A DNA stretch of 44,372 nt from Actinomycetota bacterium. Lineage in GTDB: Bacteria; Actinomycetota; Thermoleophilia; Gaiellales; Gaiellaceae. A program made the translations under genes and the position numbers. Positions 16,054 to 23,960 of this stretch are shown here, piece by piece. The stretch lies in the NCBI GenBank assembly GCA_003134505.1, contig PLBK01000050.1, forward strand, positions 38,063 through 82,434, written 5' to 3'. Each line of letters begins with the position of its first letter. Position 1 is the first letter of the stretch. The notes beneath the pieces were generated by a model. It saw only the letters and a program-made list of their open reading frames with translations, was not told the origin of the DNA and ran no database searches.

Positions 16054-17081
16054 GGAGGACGACCTGGCTGCAGGAGCTGCTGGCGCCGATCGCCCTCGTC
16101 GCCCTGCTCGCGATCGCCTCCAGCCTGTGGGTCTCGTCGGCCGACCAGTCCAAGTTCCAGACCGCGATCGTGTACGTGGCCATCGTCGCGGCGCTCTACG
16201 TCTTCGTCGGGAACTCGGGCGTGCTCTCGTTCGGCCAGGTCAGCTTCGTCGCCGTGGGCGCCTTCTCGGCCGGCGTGATGACGATCCCGGCCGGCACCAA
16301 GCCGGGCGTCCTTCCGACGCTCTTTCCGCTGCTCCGCGACCACTCGATCTCGAACGTCTGGTCGCTGGTCCTCGCCGCCGGGCTCGGAGGTGTCTATGCC
16401 TTCGCCGTCGGCATCCCGCTGATGCGCCTGTCCGGGATCGCGGCGGGCATCGCCACGCTGGCCGTGCTCGGCATCACGTACAACCTGCTCACGTACTGGA
16501 ACAGCATCGGCCCCGGTGCGACCACCCTGTCCCTGATTCCGGAGACCACCGACTACTGGCAGGCGACCGTGGGGGCGATCAGCGTGATCCTCGTGGCGTT
16601 CGGCTATCAACGGAGCCGGTTCGGCCGCCAGCTGCGGGCGGCGCGCGAGGATCCGGCGGCGGCGCGCGCGGCGGGGATCGACATCCACCGCCAGCGTCTC
16701 TGGGCGTTCACGCTCTCGGGCGCCCTGTCGGGCTTCACCGGCGGCCTCTACGTCCACCTGCTCGGCAGCATCCAGACGAACCAGGTGTACCTCGACCTGA
16801 CCTTCCTCACCCTGGCGATGCTCGTCGTCGGCGGGATCTCGAGCCTCCTGGGCGCGGTCGTGGGCGCGATCGCGATCAGCCTGTTCACGATCTTGCTCGG
16901 GAACTCGGAGGAGGGCATCCACGTGTTCGGCTGGGGGATCAAGGCACCGGCAGGGACGAGCTTGGTCGGCGTCGCGGTCGTGATGTTGGTGATCCTGCTG
17001 CTCCGCCCTGCCGGGATCACCGGCGGCCGGGAGTTCTCGCTGCCCTCGACGTTCGCGAGACCTCGGTTAAGGTCCCGCTGA
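16050..17081 (+). CDS. livM: Branched-chain-type ABC transporter permease, LivM type
   Basis: A 343-aa membrane protein with the LivM signature GVLSFGQVSFVAVGAFSAG near residue 55, the coupling region QRSRFGRQLRAAREDPAAARAAGID and the C-terminal RPAGITGG. It forms the channel with LivH. The GTG start overlaps the livH stop. Its 3' end carries a candidate leaderless promoter for the next gene, and its stop overlaps that gene's ATG by 1 nt. Confidence 0.94.
   Translation: MRRTTWLQELLAPIALVALLAIASSLWVSSADQSKFQTAIVYVAIVAALYVFVGNSGVLSFGQVSFVAVGAFSAGVMTIPAGTKPGVLPTLFPLLRDHSISNVWSLVLAAGLGGVYAFAVGIPLMRLSGIAAGIATLAVLGITYNLLTYWNSIGPGATTLSLIPETTDYWQATVGAISVILVAFGYQRSRFGRQLRAAREDPAAARAAGIDIHRQRLWAFTLSGALSGFTGGLYVHLLGSIQTNQVYLDLTFLTLAMLVVGGISSLLGAVVGAIAISLFTILLGNSEEGIHVFGWGIKAPAGTSLVGVAVVMLVILLLRPAGITGGREFSLPSTFARPRLRSR
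17068..17073 (+). promoter_or_regulatory. Candidate leaderless -10 element (TAAGGT, N7, ATG)
   Basis: TAAGGT inside the 3' end of livM stands 7 nt before the ATG of the secreted-protein gene, which has no Shine-Dalgarno sequence. It probably lets that gene be made independently of the transporter operon. Confidence 0.45.
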
Positions 17082-17512
17082 TGCGGGCTCTCGTCGTCCT
17101 CGCCGTCGCCGTGGCCGCCGTCTCCGTAGCGCTTCCCGCCTCGGCGCGCACCGTCACGTACATCTCCTTCCGCACGCCGAGCGCCAACATCTACTGCGCC
17201 TACAACTCGGCGGACGCGCCCTCGCCGGCCTTCCTCCGCTGCGACATCCGCAGCCACCTGAAGCCCGCGCCGACGCCGCGCAAGTGCGTCGAGGGCGTCT
17301 ACGGCGAGTCGGTCGGGATGACGAAGACCGGCGCTGCGCACGTCCTCTGCATCAGCGACACGACCTACAACCCGCAGGCGCGGGTGCTCGCCTACGGCAC
17401 GCGCTGGTCGCGCGACGGCTTCCGCTGCACGTCACGCGCGGCCGGGCTGACGTGCACGAACCCGCGCGGCCACGGCTTCTTCCTCAGCCGCCAGAGCTGG
17501 CGCGTCTACTAG
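17081..17512 (+). CDS. Small secreted DUF6636-like protein
   Basis: A 143-aa protein with a signal peptide (residues 1-22, LPASA cleavage site). The mature part has the pattern I know from actinobacterial DUF6636 proteins: SFRTPSANIYCAY, LRCDIRS, P-rich linker, GAAHVLCISDTTYN, LAYGTRWSRDGFRCTSRAAGLTCTN and GHGFFLSRQSWR. Six Cys suggest three disulfides. Function unknown. It ends 4 nt into the convergent ADI-like gene. Confidence 0.78.
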   Translation: MRALVVLAVAVAAVSVALPASARTVTYISFRTPSANIYCAYNSADAPSPAFLRCDIRSHLKPAPTPRKCVEGVYGESVGMTKTGAAHVLCISDTTYNPQARVLAYGTRWSRDGFRCTSRAAGLTCTNPRGHGFFLSRQSWRVY

Positions 17513-18636
17513 TCCAGCTGGTCGCGGACGAGCTCGAGCGTGGCGCAGTGCAGGCCGGCGATCGCGAACTTCTGGCTCTCCGAGAAGTCGACCTGGATCA
17601 CCTCGACGCCGGCCTGCTCGAGCGCCGTCACAACGGTCGGCGAGCCCTTGTTGATCACGACCTTGCCGGGCTCGAGCGTGACGCCGTTCACGGCCAGGTC
17701 CCAGTACTCCTCGACCGGCACCTCGACGATCCGGAAGTCGCGGCGCAGAAGCTCGCGTACGAAGCCGTAGTTGACGAGATGCGGCGAGAGCACGGCGATC
17801 CGCTCGCCGGGAACCATCAGCACCATGTCCATGTGGGACGTGCCGATGTTCCCGCCGCCGATCGAGTCGAACCACCCCGGGCTGTGCGCGACGATGAGCT
17901 CGATCCCGAGGCCCTCGAGCACGAACTGCAACTGTCGTAGGCCCTCCTCGTTCGCGACCACGCTCTCGTTGAAGACGAACGTCTTCGAGTCGAGCCAACG
18001 CCCGGCACCCGGCTCGCAGATGCCGCGCCCGTGGATCGTGAGGTAGACCGGGAGCTGCAGCGCCGCGAACGCCTTCGCCCAGATCACCTCCCGGCCGCGC
18101 TGCCACGAGCCGAGCCCGTAGCGGTGCATGATCACGCCCCCGCGCACGACCAGCCCGGCGCCGGCGAGCGTGACCAGATTCTTGATGTAGCCGTACGTGC
18201 CGATGGCCGGCACGGGCGCCTCGACCGAGTTGACGCGGACGCCGTTTGCACGCAGCACGTCGTAGTACTCGTCGAATTGCGCCTGCAGCTTGCCGAGATC
18301 GGCGTTCCCGGCCGCCGCCGAGTAGTAGTACTGCCACTCCTCGGCGTACTCGGGCCGGATCTCGTTCTCGCTCGGCCGCGAGACGAGCACCTCGCGGAGC
18401 CTGCCGATTCCCTCCGCGCCCCAGCGCCGCCCCCAGATCTGCTCGACCTCGTCGTAGAAGTCGGTCTCGTGGAGCATGTAGTTGCGGAGCGGCTTGCCCG
18501 CCTCGAACCAGGGCGTCTGCTCGAGCAGCGCCCGCTCGTCGTGCTCGGCGGCCGGCCGCGGCGACGAATACGAGAGCTCGATCGTCTCGCCGTCGGCGGT
18601 GACGACCCGGAACGGGACGGACTCGCGGCCGGTCAT
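17509..18636 (-). CDS. Guanidino-group modifying superfamily protein (arginine deiminase/amidinotransferase-like)
   Basis: A 375-aa protein. The C-terminal GLHCATLELVRD holds the likely nucleophile Cys364, and GTSHMDMV holds His268-x-Asp270, the arrangement of the arginine deiminase, DDAH and amidinotransferase superfamily. GRGICEPGAGRWLD contributes an acidic residue. The exact reaction (deimination, amidino transfer or hydrolysis) cannot be assigned. ATG 18636 is chosen since GGGAG lies 5 nt upstream; a TTG at 18657 is the alternative. It is last in a minus-strand run after the creatinase-like and F420-type genes. Confidence 0.8.
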   Translation of the reverse strand: MTGRESVPFRVVTADGETIELSYSSPRPAAEHDERALLEQTPWFEAGKPLRNYMLHETDFYDEVEQIWGRRWGAEGIGRLREVLVSRPSENEIRPEYAEEWQYYYSAAAGNADLGKLQAQFDEYYDVLRANGVRVNSVEAPVPAIGTYGYIKNLVTLAGAGLVVRGGVIMHRYGLGSWQRGREVIWAKAFAALQLPVYLTIHGRGICEPGAGRWLDSKTFVFNESVVANEEGLRQLQFVLEGLGIELIVAHSPGWFDSIGGGNIGTSHMDMVLMVPGERIAVLSPHLVNYGFVRELLRRDFRIVEVPVEEYWDLAVNGVTLEPGKVVINKGSPTVVTALEQAGVEVIQVDFSESQKFAIAGLHCATLELVRDQLD

Positions 18637-18700
18637 TCCCGCTCCCGGCGCCGGCAAAGCCGGCTCCTCCGCTCATTGGTGAGCTCCGTCGAGCCTACGC

Positions 18701-19768
18701 TCATGACCCGGCGAGGTCGAGCGTCGCGTCGATCACACCCAGGTAGGCCGGGAACGAGAACTCCGGGATCTTCGCCAGCGCCGCGTCCGGGAAATGGCCC
18801 TGGTAGAGCGGGAACCAGACGTTCGGCGCAGACGGGTTGAGCGCAATCGTCGTCAGGCCCGCCGCGCGGTACTCCTCGATCCGCCGGCGCACGTTCTCCG
18901 GCGAGCCGGCGATCGTCATGGCGTCGGCCATCTCGTCGGTGACGAGCCCGAGCGCTCCGTCCACGTCGCCCGCGTCGACGCGCTCCTGGATCGGGCCGAC
19001 GTCGTAGCCGGCCGCCGCGAAGCTCGACGCGTACTCGGGCGAGGAGCTCTTCGCCGTCGCGAACATCATCACCTGGCCCTTGACCTGCTCGAGCCCCGCG
19101 CCGTCCGGCGTCACGATCGTCGGAAAGCCGCAGGCGATATCGAAGCCCTCGAGCGTCCGCCCGGCGCGCTCCGCGCCGGCCCGCAGGTTCGGCAGGACGG
19201 TGTCCCGCACGTACTCGGCCGAATAGCAGTAGCCGAGAATGCCGTCGGCGAGCTCGCCGGCGAGGCGGGTCATCTGCGGGCCGATCGCCGCCATGTAGAT
19301 GCGCACGGGCCGCTCGGGCGGCTGCATCTGCAGCTGGAAGCCCTGCACGGAGAAGATCTCGCCCTCGAAGGTCACGGCCTCGCCGGACAGGATGCGGCGC
19401 AGGATGGTCACGAACTCGCGCATCGCGCGCACGGGCCGCTCGTAGCGCTGGCCGTGCCAGCCCTCCACGTACCCGCGCGCCTGCAAGCCGACGCCGAGCA
19501 GCAGCCGCCCGCCCGAGAGCTCGTTCAGCGTCGCCGCCTGCAGCGCCATCGTCACCGGCGACCGGCTCCAGATGCCGACGACGCCCGTGCCGAGCTCGAT
19601 GCGCGACGTCTTGGTCGCCACTGCCGTGGCCGGGCCGAACGCGTCGCCGAAGGTGATCTCCGGGAACCAGGCGGCACGGAAGCCACGCTGCTCGGCCCGC
19701 ACGCCGTAGTCGATCTGGAGACCGGGTGGTAACGCTTCGACGAAGACGTCGAGATTCGCCTGGGACAC
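18701..19768 (-). CDS. LLM class F420-dependent oxidoreductase
   Basis: A 355-aa luciferase-fold protein with the pattern of F420-dependent members: RGFRAAWFPEITFGDAF, SRIELGTGVVGIWSRSPVTMALQAATLNELSGGRLLLGVGLQ, and VRIYMAAIGPQMTRLAGELADGILGY. It would transfer hydride between F420 and an unknown substrate. GTG 19768 follows TAGGCT-N7 and lacks a Shine-Dalgarno, suggesting a leaderless transcript. The creatinase-like gene ends 54 nt upstream. Confidence 0.88.
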   Translation of the reverse strand: MSQANLDVFVEALPPGLQIDYGVRAEQRGFRAAWFPEITFGDAFGPATAVATKTSRIELGTGVVGIWSRSPVTMALQAATLNELSGGRLLLGVGLQARGYVEGWHGQRYERPVRAMREFVTILRRILSGEAVTFEGEIFSVQGFQLQMQPPERPVRIYMAAIGPQMTRLAGELADGILGYCYSAEYVRDTVLPNLRAGAERAGRTLEGFDIACGFPTIVTPDGAGLEQVKGQVMMFATAKSSSPEYASSFAAAGYDVGPIQERVDAGDVDGALGLVTDEMADAMTIAGSPENVRRRIEEYRAAGLTTIALNPSAPNVWFPLYQGHFPDAALAKIPEFSFPAYLGVIDATLDLAGS

Positions 19769-19775
19769 GGCTACG

Positions 19776-19781
19776 AGCCTA
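19776..19781 (-). promoter_or_regulatory. Candidate leaderless -10 element (TAGGCT, N7, GTG)
   Basis: On the minus strand TAGGCT lies 7 nt before the GTG of the F420-type oxidoreductase, in the 54-nt gap after the creatinase-like gene. The spacing matches that at other genes in this window. Confidence 0.5.
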
Positions 19782-19822
19782 GTCGCTTTCGGAGATGGTT
19801 TCCGCTCCGACCACGTAGGCGG

Positions 19823-20959
19823 CTACAGGCTTGCCTCCGAACCGTCGTAGATCCGGAGCGGCACGTCCGAGAAGGGCACGCCGCCTTCCGCCGTGACGAG
19901 CCACGTGTCCTGCATGTAGAGGCACGTGCGCTCGTCCTGTGTGAAGGCGTGCGGGTGCATCGAGACGACCATGTTCGCGCGCAACACGGTCTCGTTGCCC
20001 TCGCCGATCCGCGGGTGCTCGATCATCGTCATCCCGATCGAGTGGCCGGTGACGTGACCGAGCTGGAAACCGCGGTCGACGAAGCCCTTCGAGACGGCGC
20101 GGTGGACGTCGTGCGCGGTGGCGCCGGCCCTCATCGTCGCGCGCGCCGCGGCCGCGTACTCGTGGTAGGCGTCCATCGCGGCCAGCGTGTCCGGGGACGG
20201 CGTCCCCGCGCAGATCGGCCGTGAGAACTCGACCCAGTGGCCGCCGGGCCCGGCGATCTCGAGCCCGTACAGGAGCAGGTCGCCCTGCGCGACCCGCTTC
20301 TCGGCCGAGGGGAAGCGGAACTCCGGGTACGCCGCCCCGTCGGGCCCGCCGATGATCATGTCCATCGTCGTGCGGTAGCAGCCCGCAGCCGTGAACACGC
20401 GCTCGGCCTCGCCCATCAGCTCGGCCTCGGTCTTCCCCGGCTCGTAGGCGCCCAGTACCGCCTCGACGCCCGCCTCGTTGATCCGCATGCCCTCGCGCAC
20501 CGACTCCAGCTCGGCTTCGGACTTGACCGCCCGGGCCAGGTCGAACTGCCCGTCGAACGGCACGAGCTCCGCCGGTCCGTCGGCAAGAGCCCGGAAGTCG
20601 CGCACGGCCATCACGTAGTCCAGGCCGCTCACCCCGACGCGCCGCCAGCCCCGAGCGCGGGCCTGGTCGGCGATCCAGCCGCCCGGGTGCTCGGCGAACA
20701 CCTGCTCCATCCAGGCTTCGCCGTGGTCGCCGACCCAGCGCGCCTCGCGGGGGAAGACGATCGCAGGGTCGCCGTCGACCGGCAGCACGACGTAGGCGTA
20801 ACGGTGCAGGATGCGAAAGCCGGACAGGTAGCGGACGGCGCCCTCGAAGCCCGTGTACTCGGATCCCGAGACGACCACCGCGTCGACATCCGCGGCCTGC
20901 GCGGCCTCGCGAACCGCTTCGTAGCGCTGCTCGATCTCGGCCTGCGACGTCTGCGTCAT
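19823..20959 (-). CDS. M24-family creatinase-like protein lacking most metal ligands
   Basis: A 378-aa pita-bread-fold protein (M24: Xaa-Pro peptidase/creatinase). Metal-dependent members need two Asp, a His and two Glu. Here the first Asp region reads GDLLLYGLE (about 226-234), the second HWVEFSRP (E244), and the late Glu of MVxxxEP is His335 (MVVSMHP). Only the His of GHVTGHSIG is kept. Creatinase, a metal-free member, has similar losses and the similar TVLEPGMVVSMEP segment, so creatinase-type C-N hydrolysis is more likely than peptidase activity. It overlaps the upstream reductase gene by 4 nt. Confidence 0.82.
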   Translation of the reverse strand: MTQTSQAEIEQRYEAVREAAQAADVDAVVVSGSEYTGFEGAVRYLSGFRILHRYAYVVLPVDGDPAIVFPREARWVGDHGEAWMEQVFAEHPGGWIADQARARGWRRVGVSGLDYVMAVRDFRALADGPAELVPFDGQFDLARAVKSEAELESVREGMRINEAGVEAVLGAYEPGKTEAELMGEAERVFTAAGCYRTTMDMIIGGPDGAAYPEFRFPSAEKRVAQGDLLLYGLEIAGPGGHWVEFSRPICAGTPSPDTLAAMDAYHEYAAAARATMRAGATAHDVHRAVSKGFVDRGFQLGHVTGHSIGMTMIEHPRIGEGNETVLRANMVVSMHPHAFTQDERTCLYMQDTWLVTAEGGVPFSDVPLRIYDGSEASL

Positions 20960-21873
20960 TCGTTGCCCCTCTCGAGTCCCTTGACGAGCGCAGTCAGCGC
21001 CCGGTTGAGCGGCGCGTCGACACCATGGCGCTCGCCGAACGAGACGACGGCGCCGTTCAGGAAGTCGATCTCGGTCGCGCGGCCGGCCTCGACGTCCTGG
21101 AGCATCGACGGCTTGTGGTCGTAGGCGATCTCCTTGCGCGCCGCGAAGTCGAAGAGCTCCTCCGGGCTGCGGTCGAGCACGATCCCCTGCGCGTCGGCTA
21201 CGGCGCGGCCCTCGGCCATGACCGCCCAGGCCAGGTCGCGCGTGGGCGACTCGGCGATGCGTCCGTGCGTGAGCCCGGTGAGCGCCCCGATCGCGTTCGA
21301 GGCCGAGTTGAAGATCAGCTTGCGCCACTGGGCCCCGCGCGCGTCCGCGAGGGCGTGCGTGGGCATGCCGCCGCGCGTGCACGCGTCCGCGAGCGCCTCG
21401 ACCTTGTCCATCGGCGCCGGGCTCGGCTCGAACGGCCCGATGTGCGTGTCACCCTTCGTATCCCAGCCGACGAGTCCCGGCTCGACGATATGGCCGGCCG
21501 GAAAGGTCGTGCCGCGGATCACCTCGGCGACGTGGCCGGCGATCAGCTCCTCGTTGCCGGCGCCGTTCTGCACCGAGCAGGCCGCGCCGCCGTCCGCGAA
21601 GGCATGCGCCGTCTCGGCCATGGCCCGGTCGGTGTACATGCTCTTGACCGCGACGATCCCGAAGTCGCACGGCGGCAACTCCGCGGCGTCGGTCGTCGCG
21701 CGCACGCGCCCGACGAGCTCGCCCGCGCCGGTGATCCGCAGGCCGTGCTCGTTGATCGCCCGCACGTGCGCCTCGTCCAGGTCGTAGGCCCAGACCTCGA
21801 CGTCGTCGAGCTGGGCGAGCGCGGCCGCGAACAGCGACCCGACCGCCCCGCAGCCGACCACCGCGACCCGCAT
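20956..21873 (-). CDS. 2-dehydropantoate 2-reductase (PanE/ApbA)-family protein, paralogue 1
   Basis: A 305-aa NADPH-dependent ketoacid reductase-like protein: Rossmann motif VVGCGAVGSLFAAAL, the SVQNGAGNEE loop and the catalytic Lys in QWRKLIFNSASNAIGALTGL. It has KPSMLQDVEAGRATEIDFLNG, the family's C-terminal signature. It may make pantoate, but the cluster context and the tandem paralogue suggest reduction of another 2-oxo acid. It starts at ATG 21873, sharing one base with the upstream paralogue's stop. Confidence 0.85.
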   Translation of the reverse strand: MRVAVVGCGAVGSLFAAALAQLDDVEVWAYDLDEAHVRAINEHGLRITGAGELVGRVRATTDAAELPPCDFGIVAVKSMYTDRAMAETAHAFADGGAACSVQNGAGNEELIAGHVAEVIRGTTFPAGHIVEPGLVGWDTKGDTHIGPFEPSPAPMDKVEALADACTRGGMPTHALADARGAQWRKLIFNSASNAIGALTGLTHGRIAESPTRDLAWAVMAEGRAVADAQGIVLDRSPEELFDFAARKEIAYDHKPSMLQDVEAGRATEIDFLNGAVVSFGERHGVDAPLNRALTALVKGLERGNE

Positions 21874-22820
21874 CAGTACGCGGCCTCCCGGGCCCTGACG
21901 AGGCGGTACATGGCCGCGTGCAGCGGGACGGGCACGCCCGCCCGCTCCGCCTCGCGCACGAGCGAGCCGGTGATGAAGTCGACCTCGGTCGGCCGCCGCG
22001 AGCGGACGTCGTCCAGCATCGACGGCACGTGCGCGTATGCGCCGGCAGCAGCCTCGGTCTCGCCCCGGCGAACGGCATGGACGTTCATCTCCCACGGATC
22101 CTCGTGCAGCTCGACCCCGGCCGCGGCGGCAACGCGCTTGCCCTCGTCCATCAGGTCGCGCACGAGCAGGCCGAGGTCGGTCGGCGCCCCGACCTCGGCG
22201 AACGCGCCGACGTGCGGCAGGTCGGTGAGCGCTGCGACCGTATTCACCGTCGCGTTGAAGATCAGCTTCGACCACTGTGCCGGCCGCAGGTCCGGGAACG
22301 CGCGCGCGCGCAGCCCCGACTCGACCAGCAGCCGCTCGATCTCCTGCGTGCGCTCGAACGTGGTCGTCTCCGCGTAGGGCCCGAGCCAGGTCTCCGTGTC
22401 GAGCTCGTACTCGACGTGCGCGTCGGAGTGCCGCACCCCGCTCATGAAGGTCACCGCCGAGACGAGCGGCCGCTCGCCGTGCGCCCGCACGATCTCCTCC
22501 GCGCCGAGCCCGTTCTGGATCGTCATCACCGTCGCCGAGGGGAGCCTTCCCGCCAGCCGTGCAGCCGCCTCGTCCACGTCGGTGGCCTTGGTCGCCAGGA
22601 TGACCAGATCGGCATCGGGGAGCGCGGCCTCGTCGACGGTCGCGTGCAGCGTCGCGGTGAAGTCGCTCTTCCCGGTCACGCGCAGGCCGTGCGACGCGAG
22701 CGCCTCCGCGTGGGCCGCCCTCCGGGTCAGCACCCAGGTCTCGGCGCAGCGCGCGAGGTGCCCGGCGTACAGGCTCCCGATCACGCCTCCCCCGACGACA
22801 CAGACCCGGTCGATGCTCAC
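21873..22820 (-). CDS. 2-dehydropantoate 2-reductase (PanE/ApbA)-family protein, paralogue 2
   Basis: A 315-aa homologue of the next gene: VVGGGVIGSLYAGHL, TIQNGLGAEE, QWSKLIFNATVNTVAALTDL and PSMLDDVRSRRPTEVDFITGS. The two are clearly diverged, so the duplication is not recent. GTG 22820 follows TAGGTT-N6 and is the first gene of the minus-strand cluster. Two such enzymes side by side may form a heteromer or act on different substrates. Confidence 0.85.
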   Translation of the reverse strand: MSIDRVCVVGGGVIGSLYAGHLARCAETWVLTRRAAHAEALASHGLRVTGKSDFTATLHATVDEAALPDADLVILATKATDVDEAAARLAGRLPSATVMTIQNGLGAEEIVRAHGERPLVSAVTFMSGVRHSDAHVEYELDTETWLGPYAETTTFERTQEIERLLVESGLRARAFPDLRPAQWSKLIFNATVNTVAALTDLPHVGAFAEVGAPTDLGLLVRDLMDEGKRVAAAAGVELHEDPWEMNVHAVRRGETEAAAGAYAHVPSMLDDVRSRRPTEVDFITGSLVREAERAGVPVPLHAAMYRLVRAREAAY

Positions 22821-22826
22821 CCGGCA

Positions 22827-22832
22827 AACCTA
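22827..22832 (-). promoter_or_regulatory. Candidate leaderless -10 element (TAGGTT, N6, GTG)
   Basis: Within the 30-bp gap between divergent genes, TAGGTT on the minus strand is 6 nt before the reductase GTG. The plus-strand -10 of the opposite gene begins 7 nt away, so the two promoters are nearly back to back. Confidence 0.55.
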
Positions 22833-22838
22833 ACGCTG

Positions 22839-22844
22839 TAGCTT
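22839..22844 (+). promoter_or_regulatory. Candidate leaderless -10 element (TAGCTT, N6, GTG)
   Basis: TAGCTT on the plus strand is 6 nt before the GTG of the EamA transporter; no Shine-Dalgarno sequence fits in the gap. Confidence 0.55.
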
Positions 22845-22850
22845 CCGCCC

Positions 22851-23711
22851 GTGGCGGCGGTCCTCCTCGCACTCTGCTCGGCGGTGGCGTTCGGCTCGCT
22901 GGCAGTGACGCTCAACTTCGCGCTCCGGCGCTGCCCCGACGCGGAGCTGGGAGCGTTCGCGACCGTGCTCGCGGCCCTGATCCCGGTCGGCGTCGTGGCG
23001 CTCGCACGCTTCGACTGGAGCTGGAGGGTCTGGCCCTACCTCCTCGCCGGGCTGCTGGCACCGGGCGCCTCGCAGATCTTCTACGTCGTCGCCATCCGGG
23101 ACGCCGGCTCGTCGCGCACCGCCCTCGTCGTCGGGGCGGCGCCGCTCGTCTCCGTGACGATCGCGCTGACGGCGTTCGGCGAGCCGGTGCGCGCCCCGCT
23201 GATCGCCGGCGCGGTGCTGATCGTCCTCGGCGGGATCGCGCTCGCCAGAGAGCGCGTCAGGCCGGAGGCGTTCCGGGCGATCGGCCTCGCGTTCGCCTTA
23301 GGCTCGGCGGCCTTCTTCGCGACGCGCGACAACGTCGTCCGCCGGCTGGCGACGCACGAGCACGTCTCGCCGGAGCTTGCCGCAGCGGCCACGATCGTCG
23401 CGGGGGGCGTCCTGATCGCGCTCTACCTGGTCGCGAGGCGGGGGCCGAGCGGCCCGGTTCGAGGGCTCGGGCCCGCCTTCGCCGCCTTCGCGCCGTCCGG
23501 GATCGTCTGGGGCCTCTCCTACGTGTTCCTGTTCGAGGCCTTCGCCCGCGGCCGGGTCTCGGTCGTGAGCCCGCTCGTCGCAGTCGAGTCGCTCGTCGGC
23601 GTTGTGCTCGCCGCGGTGGTGCTCGGCCGCAGCGAGCTGGTCGGCCGCGACCTCTGGATCGGCGCCGCGCTGATCGTCGCCGGCGGCGCCCTGATCGGCG
23701 GTTTCCGCTAG
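22851..23711 (+). CDS. EamA/DMT-family transporter
   Basis: A 286-aa integral membrane protein with ten probable helices in two EamA repeats. The first repeat includes GASQIFYVVAIRDAGSSRTALVVGAAPLVSV and the second GIVWGLSYVFLFEAFARGRVSVVSPLVAVESLVGVVLA; both have the repeat's proline/serine-rich helix ends. It exports or imports small metabolites such as amino acids or nucleosides; the substrate is unknown. Its TAG stop lies inside the left inverted repeat of the adjacent foldback element. Confidence 0.88.
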   Translation: MAAVLLALCSAVAFGSLAVTLNFALRRCPDAELGAFATVLAALIPVGVVALARFDWSWRVWPYLLAGLLAPGASQIFYVVAIRDAGSSRTALVVGAAPLVSVTIALTAFGEPVRAPLIAGAVLIVLGGIALARERVRPEAFRAIGLAFALGSAAFFATRDNVVRRLATHEHVSPELAAAATIVAGGVLIALYLVARRGPSGPVRGLGPAFAAFAPSGIVWGLSYVFLFEAFARGRVSVVSPLVAVESLVGVVLAAVVLGRSELVGRDLWIGAALIVAGGALIGGFR

Positions 23712-23935
23712 ATGGGTGATGCCATGAGATCGTGCTCCTCGGGGCGTGAGCTGGCTGCTCTGGGGCGCGGCGACGTGACGTCGGCGATACCCGTAGCGGT
23801 ATCGGTGACGGCGCGGCGGCGTGAAGCGCACGCCTGGTGGAGGCCGGCCCCGCCGGCATCCGACAGGCGGGCGCGGCCCAGGCACGCCAGATCGCGCAGC
23901 CGAGCGCGCGAGATCATGGCATCAACCATCTAACG
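23706..23935. mobile_element. Candidate foldback/MITE-like element with 22-bp inverted ends
   Basis: The left end (23706-23727) and the reverse complement of the right end (23914-23935) match at 20 of 22 positions, sharing the core TGATGCCATGA. Similarity continues more weakly inward for roughly 70 bp, so much of the 230-bp unit is an imperfect giant palindrome. Near the centre is a smaller palindrome, GATACC-CGTAGC-GGTATC. Each strand has a 73-codon open frame, and the two begin alike (MGDAMRS and MVDAMIS, then RxLAxLGR), which reflects the palindrome. No transposase and no clear target-site duplication are seen. It could also be two inverted remnants of one small gene. Confidence 0.55.
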
Positions 23936-23948
23936 CCGGAGCGGCTCA

Positions 23949-23954
23949 TATGCT
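23949..23954 (+). promoter_or_regulatory. Candidate leaderless -10 element (TATGCT, N6, GTG)
   Basis: TATGCT lies 6 nt before the dinB GTG and 13 nt after the foldback element ends. The element therefore supplies the sequence where a -35 region would lie. Confidence 0.5.
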
Positions 23955-23960
23955 TGGCGC

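Noticed and set aside
23712-23933. 73-codon frames on both strands in the dinB upstream gap as genes
   Set aside because: Their mirror similarity is a consequence of the inverted-repeat element, and no domain or ribosome-binding site supports translation.
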